Shown here one piece after another: positions 37,299-46,055 of a stretch of DNA of 64,000 nucleotides. The position numbers and the translations under genes are program-made. Within the stretch, counting starts at the first letter, position 1. Each line of letters opens with the position of its first letter. Source of the DNA: Microcystis wesenbergii NRERC-220. Lineage in GTDB: Bacteria > Cyanobacteriota > Cyanobacteriia > Cyanobacteriales > Microcystaceae. Below the pieces are notes generated by a model that ran no database searches, was not told the origin of the DNA, and saw only the letters and a program-made list of their open reading frames with translations. Location of the stretch: contig NZ_JAVSJA010000001.1 of assembly GCF_032027425.1 (NCBI RefSeq), positions 372,001 through 436,000 on the forward strand. The letters are read 5' to 3'.

Positions 37299-38813
37299 AT
37301 GACCATTGGTATTTGGATTTTAGGGGATCAATTATGGACAGGACAAGCTGCCTTAGCTAATCGTCAAGGCTATTCACAGGAAACGCCGGTTATTTTAATT
37401 GAATCCCACACTCATATTCGACAAAGACCCTATCATCAGCAAAAATTAGTTTTAATCTGGTCGGCGATGCGTCATTTTGCCGAAGAATTAAAAACTTTAG
37501 GATGGTCTGTCACCTACGAAGTTGCTGAAGATTTTGAACCGATTTTATCTGCTTGGATTAAACGATTAGGCATTAAAGAATTACAGATCATGATGCCTAA
37601 TGATTTGCCCTTTCTTAGATTAATTAAAAATCTCAATTTAGACTGTGCTATAACCCTAATTGATAATAATCACTTTCTCTGGACAAGGACAGATTTTAAT
37701 AATTGGGCTAAATCTCGTAAAAGACTATTACTAGAGGATTTCTATCGAGAAAGTCGCAAAAAATGGCAGATTTTAATGGAGGATAATCAACCCATAGGAG
37801 GACAATGGAACTTTGATAAACAAAACCGTAAACCGCCCAAAGATGGCTTAAAAACTGCTGCTCCTCTTTGGTTTGAACCCGATGAAATTACCCTTCAGGT
37901 TATCGCTGATGTGGAAGCTTTAGATATTCCTAAATATGGAAAAATCAAACCTTTTCGCTGGGCAGTAAACCGCAGACAAGCTTTACAGGTTTTGGAGCAT
38001 TTTATTACTAATTGTCTGCCCAACTTTGGACCCTACCAAGATGCGATGGTAACGGAAGAAGAAACCCTCTGGCATTCCCTATTATCTCCCTATCTTAATC
38101 TAGGATTACTAACGCCGTTGCAAGTGATTCAATCGGCAGAAATTGCCTATAAAAAAGATAATTTAGCCCTGAATAGCATCGAAGGATTTATCCGTCAGGT
38201 GTTGGGATGGCGGGAATATATGCAGGGAATTTATCATTATTTGGGAGAAGATTACGCTAATCGTAATTGGTTTGAGCATCAACAACCCTTACCGGCTTTC
38301 TTTTGGGATAGTAACCAAACCGAGATGAATTGCCTCAAACAAGTATTATCACAGGTGGAAAATACTGGTTATGCCCATCATATTCAAAGATTAATGATTT
38401 TGAGCAATTTTGCCCTAATTTTTGGTTGCTCTCCCCAAGAGATTGAAAACTGGTTTCATAGTGTTTTTATCGATGCCTACGATTGGGTAATGCAGACTAA
38501 TGTACTGGGAATGGGACAATTTGCCGATGGGGGAATTCTCGCCTCTAAACCCTACGCTTCCTCTGCCAACTATATTGATAAAATGAGTGATTATTGTCGG
38601 GGTTGTGTGTATAAAAAAAATGAACGAGTCGGGGATTTCGCCTGTCCTTTTAACTTTCTTTACTGGGATTTTTTGGCACGACATCGAGAAAAATTAAAGT
38701 GCCAAGGTCGAGTTAATATGATTTTAGGTCATCTCGATCGAATGTCGGCAGCTGAACTTAATCAAATGCGCTGCCAGTCCAACCAATTAAGAGCCAAGCT
38801 GTTGACTATCTAA
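37299..38813 (+). CDS. FeS-type photolyase/cryptochrome-related protein
   Basis: A 504-residue member of the deoxyribodipyrimidine photolyase-related (FeS-BCP, PhrB/CryB) family. Four cysteines, C345, C433, C436 and C449 (CRGCVYKKNERVGDFACP), match the spacing of the [4Fe-4S] ligands in Agrobacterium PhrB, a 6-4 photolyase. The start IGIWILGDQLW and the FAD-binding VTEEETLWHSLLSPYLNLGL and QVLGWREYMQGIYH are typical. It likely repairs 6-4 photoproducts with blue light and FAD; a signalling role is possible. Translation is probably coupled to the 52-aa gene upstream. Confidence 0.9.
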   Translation: MTIGIWILGDQLWTGQAALANRQGYSQETPVILIESHTHIRQRPYHQQKLVLIWSAMRHFAEELKTLGWSVTYEVAEDFEPILSAWIKRLGIKELQIMMPNDLPFLRLIKNLNLDCAITLIDNNHFLWTRTDFNNWAKSRKRLLLEDFYRESRKKWQILMEDNQPIGGQWNFDKQNRKPPKDGLKTAAPLWFEPDEITLQVIADVEALDIPKYGKIKPFRWAVNRRQALQVLEHFITNCLPNFGPYQDAMVTEEETLWHSLLSPYLNLGLLTPLQVIQSAEIAYKKDNLALNSIEGFIRQVLGWREYMQGIYHYLGEDYANRNWFEHQQPLPAFFWDSNQTEMNCLKQVLSQVENTGYAHHIQRLMILSNFALIFGCSPQEIENWFHSVFIDAYDWVMQTNVLGMGQFADGGILASKPYASSANYIDKMSDYCRGCVYKKNERVGDFACPFNFLYWDFLARHREKLKCQGRVNMILGHLDRMSAAELNQMRCQSNQLRAKLLTI

Positions 38814-38967
38814 ATTACTCCTTAAGCAAAGTTACCCAGCAAATTACATTTTATTGGCTTCTATACTTTTGATCGCAATCTGGGATATTTTGATTAAAAT
38901 TAAGATTAATAACCAGAAAAACTGGCTCAATAGACAATCTCCTTGTTTACTTTATCACTAAAAAAAC

Positions 38968-39657
38968 ATGGCTAGAGGGGATCAAATATACGCCTATCGA
39001 GAATTGCTCAATCTTCAGGGTGTTTATGCTCATCATGGCATCGATTGCGGTGATGGTAGCGTCATTCATTACCGAAAACCGAGCGAGATTGTGGAACGAA
39101 CTTCCCTAGAAACCTTTGCTAGGGGCGGTAAAATCTATGTGGTGCGCCATGTAGAGGTGGGATTTTCCTTTATCCCCGATGTGGTGGTAGAAAGGGCTCT
39201 AAGTCGTCTGGGGGAACAGAAATATAATCTTCTTTTTAACAACTGCGAACATTTTGCCACTTGGTGTAAGACCGGTATTAGCAAAAGTCAACAGATAGAA
39301 GAATTTATCCCGATTATTACCCATTTACAAGCGGTGGGACTCTACGAACCTCTGAAAAAATCCCTCATCGGAGCCGACCCCAACAATGCCCAAACCCTGT
39401 TAAAAGGGGCTTTAAGCAGTCTTAAGGTCAGTTGGGATGAAATTCAACCCCAGTACAAAAAAGCCATTCAAGAAGCAGAAACATGGAATCGAGTAGCGAT
39501 CGAAGCTTTAAGCAGAAATCGCGATGATTTAGCCCGGGAAGCCCTGAAACGCAAGGTAGAAGCCAAAAAACAGGCAAAACGCCATCAGGAACAATTGGAT
39601 CAACTAGCGGCCATGACCGAAAATGTTCTTAAAAGTCTGGTGATTGCTAATGGTTAG
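38968..39657 (+). CDS. LRAT domain protein with PspA-like helical tail
   Basis: A 229-residue protein. Residues 1-110 form an LRAT/NlpC-P60-like acyltransferase domain: YAHHGIDCGDGSVIHY near 21 supplies the catalytic His, and NNCEHFATWC near 91 the nucleophilic Cys, as in lecithin:retinol acyltransferase and H-rev107 proteins. Residues ~170-229 are a charged helix (EALSRNRDDLAREALKRKVE, then AKKQAKRHQEQLDQLAAM) that resembles the conserved PspA/IM30 helix. Such an arrangement suggests action at membranes on phospholipids. The substrate is unknown. It stands alone between the photolyase and a small membrane gene. Confidence 0.75.
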   Translation: MARGDQIYAYRELLNLQGVYAHHGIDCGDGSVIHYRKPSEIVERTSLETFARGGKIYVVRHVEVGFSFIPDVVVERALSRLGEQKYNLLFNNCEHFATWCKTGISKSQQIEEFIPIITHLQAVGLYEPLKKSLIGADPNNAQTLLKGALSSLKVSWDEIQPQYKKAIQEAETWNRVAIEALSRNRDDLAREALKRKVEAKKQAKRHQEQLDQLAAMTENVLKSLVIANG

Positions 39658-39747
39658 TCTGGATGTCAGTAAACTGTTCAGTATCTAACCATCTGCCAAT
39701 TGCCTCGGTTGATTCCCATCCACATCAGGTAATTTTAGTTGCTCGCT

Positions 39748-39984
39748 ATGGAAATCTGGATTATTTTACGTTTTTCAATCGCCGCTGCCATTATCGCTTT
39801 AGTTTGCTGGTCTTTAGCCAGTGCCGTGCGCGATAGTTGGCAAGTTGCCCGACGGATGCACTCGATCCCTTGCTCCCACTGCCGCTACTTTACCAACGAT
39901 TATCGCCTCAAATGTAGTGTACAACCCAGGAGCGCCAACACCGAACAAGCGATCGACTGCGGCGATTATTTTCCCAGGGCCTAG
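39748..39984 (+). CDS. Small membrane protein with cysteine-rich tail
   Basis: A 78-residue protein from the ATG at 39748. One transmembrane helix (WIILRFSIAAAIIALVCWSL) is followed by a soluble tail with four cysteines (CSHCRYFTNDYRLKC ... IDCGDYF). The CxxC..C..C pattern could hold a metal or be redox-active. It is conserved in cyanobacteria in my recollection but unnamed. It lies 82 nt upstream of guaB3. Confidence 0.65.
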   Translation: MEIWIILRFSIAAAIIALVCWSLASAVRDSWQVARRMHSIPCSHCRYFTNDYRLKCSVQPRSANTEQAIDCGDYFPRA

Positions 39985-40066
39985 TCAGCCATAATACCGA
40001 AAAGTTTTTCGAGATGGTGCGAAATTTGCTAGTCTAGGCTAAATAGGTCTGAAATAGTATAGAAAC

Positions 40067-41230
40067 GTGGATACAATTATTGGTCGGGGCAAAACAGCCC
40101 GTAGAGCTTACGGTATCGATGAAATCGCACTTGTACCCGGAGTGCGAACCCTCGATCCTAGTTTAGCCGATACCCGTTGGTCTCTCGGCAATATCGAGCG
40201 GGAAATCCCGATTATCGCCAGCGCTATGGATGGGGTGGTCGATACTAAAATGGCCGTCCTCCTCTCCGAGTTGGGGGCGCTAGGGGTACTAAACCTCGAA
40301 GGTATTCAAACCCGTTACGAGGATCCTAACCCGATTCTCGATCGCATTGCGGCGGTCGGCAAAGCAGAATTCGTCGGTTTAATGCAGGAACTCTACGCAG
40401 AACCGATTAAACCGCAACTAATCGAGCTTCGTATCCAAGAAATTCAAGAAAAAGGCGGTATTGCGGCAGTTAGCCTCACCCCTGCCGGTGCCGTCAAATA
40501 CGGTGCCATCGTCGCCCAAGCAGCGGCCGATATTCTCTTTGTCCAAGCAACCGTTGTTTCCACTGCCCATTTATCCCCGGAAGCTATCACCCCCCTCGAT
40601 TTAGTGCAACTGTGCCAAGAAATGCCCATTCCCGTGGTTTTGGGTAACTGCGTCACCTACGAAGTCGCCCTTAACCTGATGAAAACCGGGGCAGCCGGGG
40701 TTTTGGTCGGTATCGGTCCGGGGGCCGCCTGTACTTCTCGCGGCGTTTTAGGAGTGGGAGTTCCCCAAGCCACTGCCGTGGCCGATTGTGCCGCCGCTAG
40801 GGACGATTTTTTCCAAGAAACCGGTAAATACGTCCCCGTTATTGCCGATGGCGGCATTATTACCGGCGGTGATATCTGCAAATGTATCGCCTGTGGCGCC
40901 GACGCGGTGATGATTGGTTCTCCCATTGCCCGGTCCGTGGAGGCCCCTGGCCGCGGTTTTCACTGGGGTATGGCCACACCTAGCCCGGTTCTACCCCGGG
41001 GAACCCGAATTAGTGTGGGCAGTACGGGAACTATTGCCGAAATCCTCGTTGGACCTGCAAAATTAGATGATGGTACTCATAACCTCTTGGGGGCGCTGAA
41101 AACCAGTATGGGAACTTTAGGCGCTAAGAACTTAAAGGAAATGCAACAGGTGGAAGTGGTGATTGCCCCCTCGCTGCTGACGGAGGGGAAAGTCTATCAA
41201 AAGGCCCAACAGTTAGGTATGGGTAAATAA
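40067..41230 (+). CDS. guaB3: GuaB3-type IMP dehydrogenase family protein
   Basis: A 387-residue TIM-barrel protein of the GuaB3 group, which lacks the CBS domains of IMPDH. The catalytic Cys loop is [16 protein letters not shown] near residue 225, preceded by GIGPG, and [20 protein letters not shown] near 263 is the phosphate-binding region. The start is a GTG at 40067 ([16 protein letters not shown]), the family's normal N-terminus. Recent work on cyanobacterial GuaB3 points to conversion of XMP to IMP in purine salvage; I recall this rather than see it. It is a single gene. Confidence 0.9.
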   Translation: MDTIIGRGKTARRAYGIDEIALVPGVRTLDPSLADTRWSLGNIEREIPIIASAMDGVVDTKMAVLLSELGALGVLNLEGIQTRYEDPNPILDRIAAVGKAEFVGLMQELYAEPIKPQLIELRIQEIQEKGGIAAVSLTPAGAVKYGAIVAQAAADILFVQATVVSTAHLSPEAITPLDLVQLCQEMPIPVVLGNCVTYEVALNLMKTGAAGVLVGIGPGAACTSRGVLGVGVPQATAVADCAAARDDFFQETGKYVPVIADGGIITGGDICKCIACGADAVMIGSPIARSVEAPGRGFHWGMATPSPVLPRGTRISVGSTGTIAEILVGPAKLDDGTHNLLGALKTSMGTLGAKNLKEMQQVEVVIAPSLLTEGKVYQKAQQLGMGK

Positions 41231-41423
41231 AAGTTATCAGTGAACAGTGATCGGTTATCCGCTTCTTGGGACAGTTTTTGATTTTTGCCGCAGATGGATT
41301 TTCTGCTTGGGATGACCATCCCCTTCAGGTTCGGTTCTACCGACTCCCACTATCTCAAAAAACTGTTAAATTGGAAGAACCAAAAGGATAGTTTATAAAA
41401 AAATTGAGTTAAGGAGATCAAAG

Positions 41424-41765
41424 GTGTATAGAGAAAACGATCGCCCTCACAATTTATTCGGTACCGATAGTGAATTTTCTGAGAGTTTGTGGCAGTATGT
41501 CCAGACCTTAAGTCCAGAAACAATCGCCCAACTCTCGAAACCGGAGTCCCAAGAGGTTTTCCAGGTGATGGAACGCAACATTATCGGACTTTTGGGCAAC
41601 CTTCCCTCTGAACATTTCGGGGTCACTATCAGTACCAGTCGCGAACATCTGGGACGGTTATTGGCCTCGGCAATGATGAGTGGTTACTTTCTCCGCAATG
41701 CTGAACAGAGAATGAATTTTGAAAAATCCTTCGCTACTCTCCAGAGCGGTTCTAGCGATGTTTAA
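41424..41765 (+). CDS. DUF760 family protein
   Basis: A 113-residue protein of the DUF760 family found in cyanobacteria and chloroplasts (function unsettled; plant members bind chloroplast proteins destined for degradation). SLWQYVQTLSPETIAQLSKP near 22, then NIIGLLGNLPSEHFGVTIST and LGRLLASAMMSGYFLRNAEQ are diagnostic. The start is a GTG at 41424 with AAGGAGATCAAAG upstream, a good ribosome-binding site. The 41231-41423 gap upstream has short repeats and a weak promoter-like TAGTTTATAAA. Confidence 0.85.
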   Translation: MYRENDRPHNLFGTDSEFSESLWQYVQTLSPETIAQLSKPESQEVFQVMERNIIGLLGNLPSEHFGVTISTSREHLGRLLASAMMSGYFLRNAEQRMNFEKSFATLQSGSSDV

Positions 41766-41917
41766 AGTTGAGCGGTAGTTAGTGGGAAAGGGAAAAAGAG
41801 GCAATCAGATTTTAGTTATTTGTTGTTTCATTAATTAGCCATTTTTCTGACAAACATGACAAGATAACTTTGATCTGACTAATAACTGATAACTGATAAC
41901 TGATAACTGATAACTGA

Positions 41918-43771
41918 TTAAAGACAATTTTGCTGCCAGAGTAGTTCTTTTTCGATTCCTTGTTTTTCTCCGGGGGGGACTGTCCTTTCCCGCATAATAT
42001 AAAGTTGCAGGGATTTAATCTGTTGATCCCTACCGTGCTGCTGATTCCAGTTTTGACAGAGATACTGACCAAACTCTTCATAAACTGACCGACCAATAGC
42101 TCGATTAAGATTAATAAAATATTGTCGCCACTGCATGGTTTTATATAAACGATTGCGATCGCTTTCCGTGGGTTTATCCCAAATTACCGGCTGTCCTTCC
42201 CTAAATATATCTACCGTGGAACCATCGGCTAATTGACTGACTGCCACAAACCAAGCATCATCCCGGGGCGGACCAGGGGCAAAAATAGTCCAATATTGGT
42301 CTAAACGGGTAACTCTTGCCAAAATATCAATTGTATTAAAAGTACGACGGGTGAGCAAGCGATCGAGGGATTGAACTAAAGGTGTATTTAAATCGCCCCT
42401 ATCGACCGATTGCCGGACAAAACTGCGTAAATTCCAGATACTGGTCAACAATAAGAAGAAAACTACCAAAATATTTAAAGGTAAAGAGGATTTAATCGTC
42501 AGGGGACGAAACTTGAGAGGTTTGGTGAAATTGCCCATAAAACGACGATGGGAGGCAATCCACTCATAAATTCTCGTTCCCACGGCCATAAGGGGCGGTA
42601 AACGCAAAATTGGCGCTAAAAACCAGAAAATTGGCGAAAGACTGACAATATAAACCACTGCTGACCATTTAAACTGACGTTTTCCCTGCCAATCTTCCAC
42701 CACCCAAGAATTTTGGGCCACCATATCCTCGTATATTGAGGGGTTATCCTGAGCGACTAACAGGGGAGTGCCGGGTAAAATCAGAAAAGTGCGGAGAAGA
42801 TGAACAACTTTTTTGCAAAATCCACAATCTCGATCATAATTAATCCTTAAACCTTCTCTTTCTGGGTTTCTCATCCGTTTTTGTCCCCAATCCCAGACTA
42901 AGCTAGGGATGATCGGCAACCAATGGGTAACACTCAAAAACGGGAAAATTCCCAGATGAAAACTGAGACCAAAACCGATATGTAAGAGAATAAACGAGAG
43001 AATAGCGACTATTTTAAAGAGACTATTGCGAAAGGGAATAAAAATTAGCAGTGGACCCACCCATTCAAAGATTAACGCTGAAAAGGTGAGGATTTCTAGT
43101 AATTGTGGCGGTAAAGATAGTAAAAAACCGGCAAAAGCAGTACCGTATTGATCGTAACTGAGAGAGTAATAAACGGCTGTACCGTCGGGCCACCAAGTCT
43201 CACTTTTGGTTTTAAAGGCCGCTGACCACATATAGATGTAACACACCTGTATCATAAAAGCGACCGTGGCAGCCGAAACCACACCCTTGGGTAGGGGGTT
43301 GGGATTGGTGTTTAAGGCACTTTCCACGGAATAACAGGCACCGAGGGGTAAAAACATCGCCCAGAATAATACTGCCCGGATTACGTCATCGGCGGCAAAT
43401 AGTAACAGGGGGTTGCGATGATGTAAAGAGACGATTAGCGCCCAAGTGGCGATCGTGGCTAAACGGGTATGATAGCCAATTAAAAGCAATAATGCGATCG
43501 CTATAGCGACGATAAACAGGATACTCTGCACCAGCACCGAGTCACTGAGAGCAAAAATAGACCAGTAAAAAGGACTAGCAGAGACTTTCGATAAGCTTCC
43601 TAGTGGTAAAACCCCTAATTCGCTGTAATGGGCGGTTAATTGGCTAAAACGAACCGATAAATCTACTAAAACCACTAACGCCAAGGCAATGCGAAATAAA
43701 GCCAGCGATCGCAGGTCAAACCCGAAAATCTCTGCCAGTCTTTGTCTAAATGATTTTGTCATTATCGCCAT
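41918..43771 (-). CDS. HTTM (gamma-carboxylase-like) membrane protein fused to a DUF393 thioredoxin-like domain
   Basis: A 617-residue protein. Residues ~10-290 contain about eight hydrophobic helices with RIALALVVLVDLSVRF and the HTTM-type loops HHRNPLLLFAADDVIRAVLF and YMWSAAFKTKSETWWPDG, resembling vitamin K-dependent gamma-carboxylase. A cytosolic or lumenal INYDRDCGFCKKVVHLL near 310 starts a DUF393 (DCC) disulfide oxidoreductase-like domain with CGFC, and more helices follow at ~380-460. The C-terminal ~150 residues are soluble. The DCC plus HTTM combination is recurrent in bacteria and may couple thiol redox to a quinol. Function is inferred. It is monocistronic. Confidence 0.82.
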   Translation of the reverse strand: MAIMTKSFRQRLAEIFGFDLRSLALFRIALALVVLVDLSVRFSQLTAHYSELGVLPLGSLSKVSASPFYWSIFALSDSVLVQSILFIVAIAIALLLLIGYHTRLATIATWALIVSLHHRNPLLLFAADDVIRAVLFWAMFLPLGACYSVESALNTNPNPLPKGVVSAATVAFMIQVCYIYMWSAAFKTKSETWWPDGTAVYYSLSYDQYGTAFAGFLLSLPPQLLEILTFSALIFEWVGPLLIFIPFRNSLFKIVAILSFILLHIGFGLSFHLGIFPFLSVTHWLPIIPSLVWDWGQKRMRNPEREGLRINYDRDCGFCKKVVHLLRTFLILPGTPLLVAQDNPSIYEDMVAQNSWVVEDWQGKRQFKWSAVVYIVSLSPIFWFLAPILRLPPLMAVGTRIYEWIASHRRFMGNFTKPLKFRPLTIKSSLPLNILVVFFLLLTSIWNLRSFVRQSVDRGDLNTPLVQSLDRLLTRRTFNTIDILARVTRLDQYWTIFAPGPPRDDAWFVAVSQLADGSTVDIFREGQPVIWDKPTESDRNRLYKTMQWRQYFINLNRAIGRSVYEEFGQYLCQNWNQQHGRDQQIKSLQLYIMRERTVPPGEKQGIEKELLWQQNCL

Positions 43772-44121
43772 AGGATGATGATTCCCTCCACTTCTTCAAT
43801 AAACCTACTTTATACCAAGTAAAAAGGCCAAAGGCAAAAGAAAGCTGTCGGCCTTGTCAGTTATCAGTTATCAGTCATCAGTTATCAGTTATCAGTTTTG
43901 AGTATTAACCTGTATTATTCATGAAAATTTGGGAAAATACTCAAAAGCCTTGCTCGGAAAATCATTCAGGGATCTAGCTAAAAAACAGACTGTTTTTTGA
44001 GACCCTCTCATAATCAGGGTTTTGGCAATTGGTGAATAATTCAGGTTAAGTGTGCATCATCAAATGGCAGTAACAGCGCTGTCTTTTCACTGATTACTGA
44101 TTACTGTTTACTGATCAGTGA
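43772..44121. other. 350-bp repeat-rich gap, no gene
   Basis: TTATCAG heptamers at 43857-43897, AAAGGCCAAAGGCAAAAG at 43825, and unique sequence with CTGATTACTGATTACTG near 44090. No coding frame is supported and no strong hairpin is seen. Confidence 0.6.
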
Positions 44122-44673
44122 TCATCGAGACGGGGAAGAATTGATCGGGGGTAAAGAAGGAGAAATTTCGCCACCTCGATCGAATATTTCCAGATTCCAT
44201 TGACCGAAACGATTACTTTCAAAAGCAATGAAACGACCGTTACCACTAATCGTCGGACGACGCACTTCTCCTAAAATATTGTCGGTGAGATTTTTTGCTT
44301 GCAGAGTTTGTCGATCATAAATATATATATCGGGTTTACCGGACTGTTCCGATACATAAACAATATAACGACCATCAGCACTAATATCCGGTTGATCTTG
44401 ATAGGTTTTTGCTTGATTTAACCCCGGTAGGGGAACTAAACGATTAGCCACTCGATCGAATAAATAAATCGTTCGTTGACCCCTGCGATCGGAGGCAAAA
44501 ACCAGATAACGACCATCGTAGTTAAAACGGGGATTATCTTCAGAGGAAGGGGTATTTAAAGTATTTCCTAAAAGCTGTTGGGGAGGGGTGACAAAACCCG
44601 CATCACTACATCCCCCCAGACTGATGATATTAACCGCAAGCAAAAGTCCCAGAAGTTTAGGAAACCTGATCAT
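44122..44673 (-). CDS. TolB-like beta-propeller lipoprotein (PD40 repeats)
   Basis: A 183-residue exported lipoprotein from the ATG at 44673. The signal sequence (MIRFPKLLGLLLAVNIISLG) ends in the lipobox LGGC. Three PD40/WD40-like repeats follow: NYDGRYLVFASDRRGQRTIY, SADGRYIVYVSEQSGKPDIY and GNGRFIAFESNRFGQWNLEI, each ending with a YDR or FDR motif. Three blades alone cannot close a propeller, so it may oligomerise or act as a partial TolB-like module. Its start overlaps the end of the PedR-like gene by 17 nt, implying one operon. Confidence 0.8.
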   Translation of the reverse strand: MIRFPKLLGLLLAVNIISLGGCSDAGFVTPPQQLLGNTLNTPSSEDNPRFNYDGRYLVFASDRRGQRTIYLFDRVANRLVPLPGLNQAKTYQDQPDISADGRYIVYVSEQSGKPDIYIYDRQTLQAKNLTDNILGEVRRPTISGNGRFIAFESNRFGQWNLEIFDRGGEISPSLPPINSSPSR

Positions 44674-44938
44674 CGGTCGGCGCTGGGGAAGGAAGAATAC
44701 AACAATTAATATCATCCAGACAAACTTTACCCCAATGCAATGCCCAACGCACCAATTCCACCCGATTATCGGTTTTTGTTTTTGTCAAGATATTACTAAT
44801 ATGATTATCAACGGTACGCTTACTAATCTCTAGCTTTTCCGAGATTTCTTGATTAGTTAAACCATTAGCCACTAAATCGAGTATTTCTAGCTCTCGATAG
44901 GATAATGAAGCGGCTGTTTGAAACTTCCCAGCAGACAT
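44657..44938 (-). CDS. pedR: LuxR-family response regulator-like HTH protein, PedR type
   Basis: A 93-residue single-domain regulator from the ATG at 44938 (MSAGKFQTAASLSYRELEIL), with AGAGGAATT upstream; an earlier in-frame ATG lacks this site. The LuxR HTH is LSYRELEILDLVANGLTNQE, ISEKLEISKRTVDNHISNIL. The C-terminal RWALHWGKVCLDDINCC matches PedR, which in Synechocystis senses photosynthetic electron transport through a thioredoxin-reducible cysteine. The match includes the C-terminal cysteines. Binding sites in this window are not identified. It is followed by the overlapping lipoprotein gene. Confidence 0.82.
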   Translation of the reverse strand: MSAGKFQTAASLSYRELEILDLVANGLTNQEISEKLEISKRTVDNHISNILTKTKTDNRVELVRWALHWGKVCLDDINCCILPSPAPTDDQVS

Positions 44939-45293
44939 GAGTATAATTCCTCTCGTATATGTACTTATCATTCTAGAAGAATTTTTTCCCCTAGGAATCG
45001 ATTAATATTCTGAAGATTATCTATAAACAACCAGAAATAGCTAAAATAGCTGGCCAAGGGACCCCTCATACTAAATCCTGTTTAAAAGGTATAGGAAAGT
45101 GGGAAGTGGGGAGAGGGAATTATGAATTATAAATTATAAATTATGAATTGGGAGCGGGGAGAGGGGAGAATAAATAAAGGCAATCTCCTGTCTCGGAGTC
45201 TCCTGTCTCCTGACGACCGACTCCTGACTCCTGAATTCTGACGGCTGGTACTATATAATAAAAAACGCTCCTTAGTTAGATATTGAGAAAAAC
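44939..45293. other. 355-bp gap, repeats and a partial MITE end, no gene
   Basis: A single end of the ATACTAAATCC element (45069-45082, continuing CTGTTTAAAAGG), AATTATGAATTATAAATT repeats (45117-45150) and CTGTCTCCTGTC or CTGACTCCTGA-type units. The hisA promoter region is 45240-45290 and contains TATATAATA at 45252-45260. No coding frame is supported. Confidence 0.55.
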
Positions 45294-46055
45294 ATGGAAG
45301 TTATCCCCGCTATTGATATTCTCGATGGCAAATGTGTGCGACTTTATCAGGGAGATTACCAACAATCGCAGGTTTTTAACGATAATCCCGCAATAGTGGC
45401 GCGAGAATGGGTCAATCAAGGGGCAACCAGATTACATTTAGTTGACTTGGATGGAGCCAAAGAGGGTAAATCGGTTAATTTGTCAACTATTGAAACAATT
45501 CTTAATGATATTGCCATTCCCGTACAGGTGGGGGGTGGACTGCGAGATCTAGAAACGGTGAGTAATCTCCTAAAAATCGGGGTAGAAAAGGCGATTTTAG
45601 GGACAGTAGCCGTAGAAAAGCCAGAATTGGTCAGCGAACTTTGTCAAAGCTTTCCGGGGCAAATAATTGTCGGTATTGATGCTCGCGATGGCAAAGTAGC
45701 CACCCGGGGTTGGTTAGAAACTTCTGCGGTAGATGCGATCGCTCTCGGTCAAGATATGGCAAAAAGAGGAGCCAGCACGATTATCTACACTGATATTCAT
45801 CGAGATGGCACGCTTTCTGGCCCTAATCTGGCGGCTTTGCGAGAATTAGCCGAATCCGTCGAAATTCCCGTGATCGCCTCTGGGGGCATTAGTTCTCTGA
45901 CGGACTTACTGAGTTTATTGTCTTTGGAACCTTTGGGAGTAACGGGAGTAATCGTGGGCCGCGCTCTTTATACCGGTGCAGTTAACCTCTCGGAAGCGAT
46001 TAGCGCCATCGGATCGGGCCGTTGGCAGGATCTACCCCCGAATTTTTTCGCTTAA
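45294..46055 (+). CDS. hisA: Phosphoribosylformimino-5-aminoimidazole carboxamide ribotide isomerase
   Basis: A 253-residue TIM-barrel enzyme of histidine synthesis that isomerises ProFAR to PRFAR. The catalytic Asp8 is in [15 protein letters not shown], and the second Asp in [14 protein letters not shown] near 163. [14 protein letters not shown]-like and [10 protein letters not shown] motifs bind the phosphates. Full length. It ends convergently with the HlyD gene with a 4-bp overlap of stop codons (46052-46055). Confidence 0.96.
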   Translation: MEVIPAIDILDGKCVRLYQGDYQQSQVFNDNPAIVAREWVNQGATRLHLVDLDGAKEGKSVNLSTIETILNDIAIPVQVGGGLRDLETVSNLLKIGVEKAILGTVAVEKPELVSELCQSFPGQIIVGIDARDGKVATRGWLETSAVDAIALGQDMAKRGASTIIYTDIHRDGTLSGPNLAALRELAESVEIPVIASGGISSLTDLLSLLSLEPLGVTGVIVGRALYTGAVNLSEAISAIGSGRWQDLPPNFFA

